NCBI RefSeq assembly: GCF_000379085.1
Contig: NZ_KB905378.1
Location: 1,039,864-1,103,863, forward strand
DNA: 64,000 nt
Direction of reading: 5' to 3'
Source of the DNA: Halomicrobium katesii DSM 19301
Lineage (GTDB): Archaea > Halobacteriota > Halobacteria > Halobacteriales > Haloarculaceae
Shown here: positions 60,466 to 64,000 of the stretch, piece after piece
How the letters are laid out: the number at the start of each line of letters is the position of its first letter
Numbering within the stretch: position 1 is the stretch's first letter
The notes under the pieces: model-generated
Database searches by the model: none
Told to the model about the DNA's origin: nothing
The model's input: the letters and a program-made list of their open reading frames with translations, nothing else
Program-made: the position numbers and the translations under genes

Positions 60466-61608
60466 TCAGTTCTCGATGTCCGTGACGTCCTCGTCCGGGA
60501 ACGAAATCAGGTTCTCGCGTCCGATCCTGAGCTTGTCGATCTGGCCGTCCTCTTCCATCGAAGAGAGCAGCTGTGAGACTTTCGCGTTCGACCAGCCGGT
60601 CTCTTTGACGATGTTCGCCTGCTTCATTCGTCCGCCGTTGCGCTCCAGCAGGAGTTCGACGCGTTCCTCGTCGCTGAGCAGCTCTTCGTCGATCTCTTGG
60701 TCGGGCGCTTCGTCGGTTTCTGTCGGGGCCGCTGTCGGCACAGTGGCAGGTGGTTCGTCCCCGTCGTCGTCGGACTCGGTCGCGAGGGGACTTCTGTCGA
60801 ACGCGTCGCGGTCTATGACGCTGTCGTCCCGAAGCAACAGCACGTAGACGCCGGAGGCGGCGACTACGGCACCTAACAGGGCGAGCCCGCCCCAGAGCAG
60901 TGACGATCCGCCGTCGGGGTCCCCACCGGGGCCTCCACCGGGGGACGACGGCGAGTTAGAGGGTCCCTCCGCTCCGGGAGTGTAGGCGAGTTCGAGTTCG
61001 GACTCCGTGAACGTCGTCGGACCCTCCCAGACGATCTGTCCGTCCCGCACCTGTTTCGGGACTGTCCGGATCCCGGCTCCCGGCGGCAACTCGAGGACGA
61101 GCGTCTGGTCCGCTTCCAGGCCGGTCAGCCAGGGATCCGTGGTGTTGTACACGTCGTCGACGTACCGGGTCTCTCCCTCCGAGCGCGCGAAGTTGGTCCA
61201 GGTAAAGGACAGCGTCAACGTCCCATTGGTGAGATTGCTGCTTCGCCGTACGTCGCGCAGTTCCATCGGGCGACCGGTCGCTTCGCTCGCGGCCGCGTTC
61301 GCCCGCCGGAACGCCGACAGCCCGAGCGTGTCCGCTTCGCCCTCGATGAACCGCTCTGCCGTCGTGTTGAAACTGTCTCGCTCCTGCTCGTTCGCGACGT
61401 CGAAGCCACTGGCGGTGATGGAAAACGTGGCGTTACCGTCAGACCGAAGCTGTATCAGGATCGTCGTGTGGCTGGCGGTCGACGACGCTGTCGGCGGCGG
61501 CGTTTGCTGGGCGTCGACACCGCCGACCACGCCACTGGTGGCCGCAACTGGTGCCGAGAGCACCACCAGCAGGAGGGCGAAGTGGGCGGCTCGTAACCGG
61601 TGTGACAT
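60466..61608 (-). CDS. Membrane-anchored winged-helix regulator with extracellular domain
   Basis: A 380-aa protein. It has a signal peptide to about residue 35 (HFALLLVVLSAPVAATSG), an extracellular beta domain about 45-215 (TILIQLRSDGNATFSITASG; TLTLSFTWTNFARSEGE), a Pro/Gly linker, a TM helix about 235-257 (LLWGGLALLGAVVAASGVYV), an acidic cytoplasmic linker and a C-terminal wHTH about 310-375 (DEERVELLLERNGGRMKQANIVK, KVSQLLSSMEEDGQIDKLRIG). This is the DUF7345/DUF7343-like layout common in haloarchaea: an outside signal controlling a DNA-binding domain. The ATG at 61608 was chosen. Confidence 0.88.
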   Translation of the reverse strand: MSHRLRAAHFALLLVVLSAPVAATSGVVGGVDAQQTPPPTASSTASHTTILIQLRSDGNATFSITASGFDVANEQERDSFNTTAERFIEGEADTLGLSAFRRANAAASEATGRPMELRDVRRSSNLTNGTLTLSFTWTNFARSEGETRYVDDVYNTTDPWLTGLEADQTLVLELPPGAGIRTVPKQVRDGQIVWEGPTTFTESELELAYTPGAEGPSNSPSSPGGGPGGDPDGGSSLLWGGLALLGAVVAASGVYVLLLRDDSVIDRDAFDRSPLATESDDDGDEPPATVPTAAPTETDEAPDQEIDEELLSDEERVELLLERNGGRMKQANIVKETGWSNAKVSQLLSSMEEDGQIDKLRIGRENLISFPDEDVTDIEN

Positions 61609-61764
61609 CTTCACCCCGTGACTGTGCTGCCCGGGAGGAAAACGCTTTCCATCACGGGATAAAACGTCAGCGTCGTCGTTGAAACGTCTCGCGGACTCTC
61701 ATCGGAGAACACCGATCCCACGGAAGAGAGGGATTTTTGTGGGACGGGGGAGAAGGGCGTAACG

Positions 61765-63000
61765 ATGCGTCCCGCCACCGTCTCGATCCTCGCCCTCCTC
61801 TTCGTCGTGCTGTCGCTGCCCGCCGTGGCTGCGGGTCCCGTCCCCGCTGGACAGGGGACAGCGGCGCAGTTCGACGACCCGTCGCCGGTGATCGTCCCGA
61901 TCCAAGAGTTCGCGAACTACCTGACGATTCCGCCTGGCAACGTGACGGTCTCCGACCACGGAGCCGTCAACGTCAACACCGGAACAGCAGTCGCGACCGA
62001 CGCCGCGTCCCTCCACGGACAGCATCGGACGACCGCCTTCGAAAACGAGTTTTACGACACCTCCTCGACCAGCGAGCGCTCCGATATCATCCGCTCGGAA
62101 GTGAGCTGGGCAGAGACCAGGTCCGACGAGTTGCGCGTCCGACGCGCCGGTGCCATCGAGGCGTACGCCTCCGGGACGATATCCACCACGAAGTTCGTTC
62201 GGACGATGGCACTGATCGACACCGAGGCACGGCAGATCTCGGCGACGATCGGTCGGGTCAAAGACGTCGCCAGACGGTCGAGCTACTCGCTCCCGCGGCG
62301 ACTCGACACGCGTATCGAGAACCTCAGAGGCGAAGTCGAGGTACTCCGTGGGCCGGTCGCCCAGCGTGCCAGCGAGGCCGTCACCGGTGACCGGACGATC
62401 GAATCGGTCTACGTCGAGAGTTCGGACTCGGGGTACACGCTCGCGATGGTCGACGGCGACTCGTACTACCGCGAGACGTATCTCGCCGACGAGCGGCGGC
62501 CCGAGGCCACCGATCAGTTCCGGGAGAGCGACCTCTATCTGGTCAACGCGGCCAACCGTCGCGGCATCGAGCTGTACCCCTGGGTGACCAACGACACCTC
62601 GCCGTCCGGCCAGGCGATCGGCGAGACCGGCATCTACCGGTTCCGGGCCGAGTACACCAGCGGCGACCTCACGGCGTATCTCGACGGCGGGACCACCAAC
62701 GTCTTCCGCGAACACCAGCGCCAGTCGCTGGCGGCGATTCCGGTTACCGACACGGTGACCGAACAGGACGACTCGCTCCGGCTCCGGATCAATCGGACGT
62801 ACGAAACCGGGCCGATGCACGTCCGGCTGGTCGACAGTGCGACCGGCGAGCCGGTGTCCGGAACCGTCCGGATCGACGGCGAGTACGTCGGGACGACCGG
62901 TGCGGACGGGGCCCTCTGGACCGTCGAGCCACGCCCCGGTGTTCCGCTGACGGTCCGCACCGACGACGGCAGCGTCTTCGACGCCCGGCTCCCACCCTGA
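61765..63000 (+). CDS. Exported haloarchaeal protein (DUF7094/7096-like)
   Basis: A 411-aa secreted protein. It has a signal peptide (residues 1-22, LFVVLSLPAVAAG), an all-helical region about 80-200 (RRAGAIEAYASGTISTTKFV; RQISATIGRVKDVARRSS) and beta-rich C-terminal domains (GYTLAMVDGDSYYRETYL; VRLVDSATGEPVSGTVRIDG). No TM at the end. It is divergent from the membrane-anchored regulator at 60466, a frequent pairing in haloarchaea, so they may be functionally linked. Function is unknown. Confidence 0.78.
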   Translation: MRPATVSILALLFVVLSLPAVAAGPVPAGQGTAAQFDDPSPVIVPIQEFANYLTIPPGNVTVSDHGAVNVNTGTAVATDAASLHGQHRTTAFENEFYDTSSTSERSDIIRSEVSWAETRSDELRVRRAGAIEAYASGTISTTKFVRTMALIDTEARQISATIGRVKDVARRSSYSLPRRLDTRIENLRGEVEVLRGPVAQRASEAVTGDRTIESVYVESSDSGYTLAMVDGDSYYRETYLADERRPEATDQFRESDLYLVNAANRRGIELYPWVTNDTSPSGQAIGETGIYRFRAEYTSGDLTAYLDGGTTNVFREHQRQSLAAIPVTDTVTEQDDSLRLRINRTYETGPMHVRLVDSATGEPVSGTVRIDGEYVGTTGADGALWTVEPRPGVPLTVRTDDGSVFDARLPP

Positions 63001-63031
63001 CGTTCAAACCGGAACGGGCCACACCGGCCGT

Positions 63032-63493
63032 ATGGACCGCGCCACCTCGCCGGTCGTCGGTGTCGCGCTACTGCTCGCGCTGACGGTGCTGGCCGCGACC
63101 GCGGTCGGCACCGCCGCTGTCGCTCTCGATACCCCGACCCCGGCACCGACGGCGTCGTTCTCGCTGACGGCCGACGCCGCAACCGACACGCTGGTCCTGA
63201 CACACCGGGGCGGCGACACCGTCTCAGTCGAGCGACTGCGGCTGGTCGTCACGGTCGGCGGGGACGAACTCGACTCCCAGCCGCCGGTGCCGTTCTTCGC
63301 CGCCGAGGGGTTTCGAGGCGGCCCCACCGGCCCGTTCAACAGCGCCGACGACGGCACCTGGAGTGGCGGCGAACGGGGATCGTTTCGAATCGCGTCGACG
63401 AACGCACCGCTGCCCGAAGCTGGGGATACCGTCGTGGTCCGGCTCCTCGCCGGTGACACGATCGTCGGGACCGTCCGCGCGACGGCGAGCTGA
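63032..63493 (+). CDS. Type IV pilin-like protein
   Basis: A 153-aa protein. Its short N-terminus MDRATSPVVGVALLLALTVL resembles the haloarchaeal class III pilin signal (DUF1628/archaellin-like), with a hydrophobic helix, residues 7-32, right after the charged residues. The rest is a beta-rich head (LVLTHRGGDTVSVERLRLVVTVGG; TVVVRLLAGDTIVGTV). It is probably processed by PibD-type peptidase and exposed outside. It follows the exported protein by about 30 bp. Confidence 0.82.
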   Translation: MDRATSPVVGVALLLALTVLAATAVGTAAVALDTPTPAPTASFSLTADAATDTLVLTHRGGDTVSVERLRLVVTVGGDELDSQPPVPFFAAEGFRGGPTGPFNSADDGTWSGGERGSFRIASTNAPLPEAGDTVVVRLLAGDTIVGTVRATAS

Positions 63494-63591
63494 CGGCCTG
63501 TAGGAGCGTCGCCACACCGACGCGGCGAGTCGTTTCTCGGCGGCCGCCTCGACCGTCTCGTACGGCCTATTGTAGATCGGTACCGGAGATC

Positions 63592-64000
63592 TCACTCGGG
63601 GACGCGTGCGATCGTGGTGATGGCCTTCGGACTTCCCGGTCTGTTCTGCTGAATGAAGTGCTCGAAGTCGGTGAAGCCAGCGTCTTCGAACATCCGGTCG
63701 GCCTCGTCCTCGTCGTAGAACAGCATGATCGCGTCCGCGAGCTTCTGGAAGACACTCTGGCTCGGGTAGTCCGGACCGACGATCAGCACCCGTCCGCCGG
63801 GCTTGGTGATGCGTCGACACTCTTCGAGCGCGTCGACGGGGTTGGGCCAGTACTCGATCGATCCCGACGACCAGACCACGTCGAACGTGTCGTCCTTGAA
63901 GGGGAGACGTTCCGCGTCGCCGCGGTGGAACGCGACCGGACCGCGCTTGCCGAACTTCGCGTACGCCTTCTCCAGTTGGTGGGCGCTCTGGTCGAGCCCG
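63592..64000 (-). CDS. SAM-dependent methyltransferase (partial)
   Basis: The C-terminal 135 or so residues of a class I methyltransferase; the start lies beyond the window. Visible are the GDAERLPFKDDTFDVVWSSGSIEYWPNPVDAL core (motif II to post II, read in parts), GGRVLIVGPDYPSQSVF and AGFTDFEHFIQQN. The PDYPSQSVFQKLADAIMLFYDEDEAD part resembles the MPBQ/MSBQ-type quinone methyltransferases, so a role in menaquinone or tocopherol-like methylation is possible but not shown. Confidence 0.85.
   Translation of the reverse strand, partial: GLDQSAHQLEKAYAKFGKRGPVAFHRGDAERLPFKDDTFDVVWSSGSIEYWPNPVDALEECRRITKPGGRVLIVGPDYPSQSVFQKLADAIMLFYDEDEADRMFEDAGFTDFEHFIQQNRPGSPKAITTIARVPE

Overview
The window is chromosomal DNA of an extremely halophilic archaeon (class Halobacteria). 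The signs are high GC, very acidic proteins rich in Asp and Glu, antisense frames left open by GC-rich codons, leaderless promoters with TATA-like boxes about 25 nt before start codons, archaeal lipid genes (carS, a GGPP-type prenyltransferase), an Orc1/Cdc6 replication initiator, PolD small subunit, Tat lipoproteins and haloarchaeal IS families. A Haloarcula-like genus is plausible but the sequence alone does not settle it. I found no rRNA, tRNA or CRISPR array.

Layout. 1-12.6 kb: metX, a rubredoxin-like protein, panE, a sulfatase-fold enzyme with a UPF0104 membrane protein, the tetrapyrrole operon hemC-cobA-hemD, carS, proline dehydrogenase and a DUF502 protein. 12.6-15.9 kb: a mobile-DNA patch around ilvE holding three palindromic elements, a 395-bp element that carries only a ribbon-helix-helix gene, and an IS6-type MITE. 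15.9-25.9 kb: lipoproteins, an MFS transporter, prs, hemL and a molybdenum-cofactor group (MoeA-like, moaB, moaC, a mobB-moaE fusion) ending at a collapsed molybdopterin-oxidoreductase (nasA-like) gene. 25.9-28.3 kb: an AT-richer island with the second, inverted and apparently identical 395-bp element, an IS5-family copy and a MITE. 28.4-35.2 kb: the probable main origin, with oapC-oapB-oapA, an AT-rich unwinding region flanked by inverted ORB boxes, orc1, sec11 and the PolD small subunit. 35.2-44.3 kb: metY, serB, an XPD/DinG-type helicase, a CDF transporter, a phosphodiesterase, a membrane-linked winged-helix regulator and an M29-type aminopeptidase. 44.4-49.0 kb: an IS graveyard (IS5, IS6, IS1595 x3, IS701-like, MITE). 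49.6-64 kb: a three-gene MgtE-like/Gate membrane operon, a nuclease lipoprotein, a membrane-anchored molybdopterin oxidoreductase, UPF0200/COG1325 genes, prenyl synthase, etfBA, a membrane-anchored wHTH regulator, a pilin-like protein and a methyltransferase cut by the window end.

Most notable: (1) a 395-bp transposable unit in two copies, bounded by the inverted repeat GAGGGTGTCATAGAA, whose only gene is a 66-aa RHH protein flanked by two near-identical 15-bp palindromes. Each copy has a target duplication, and deleting it in silico rejoins an open frame for a small membrane protein. (2) Palindromic elements whose ends form the stop codons of neighbouring genes (panE, UPF0104, DUF502, ilvE). 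(3) ORB-like origin boxes inside the coding region of the PolD small subunit gene. Several genes are broken by single-base changes (HAD hydrolase, a 69-aa protein, three transposases); some of these could be sequencing errors.
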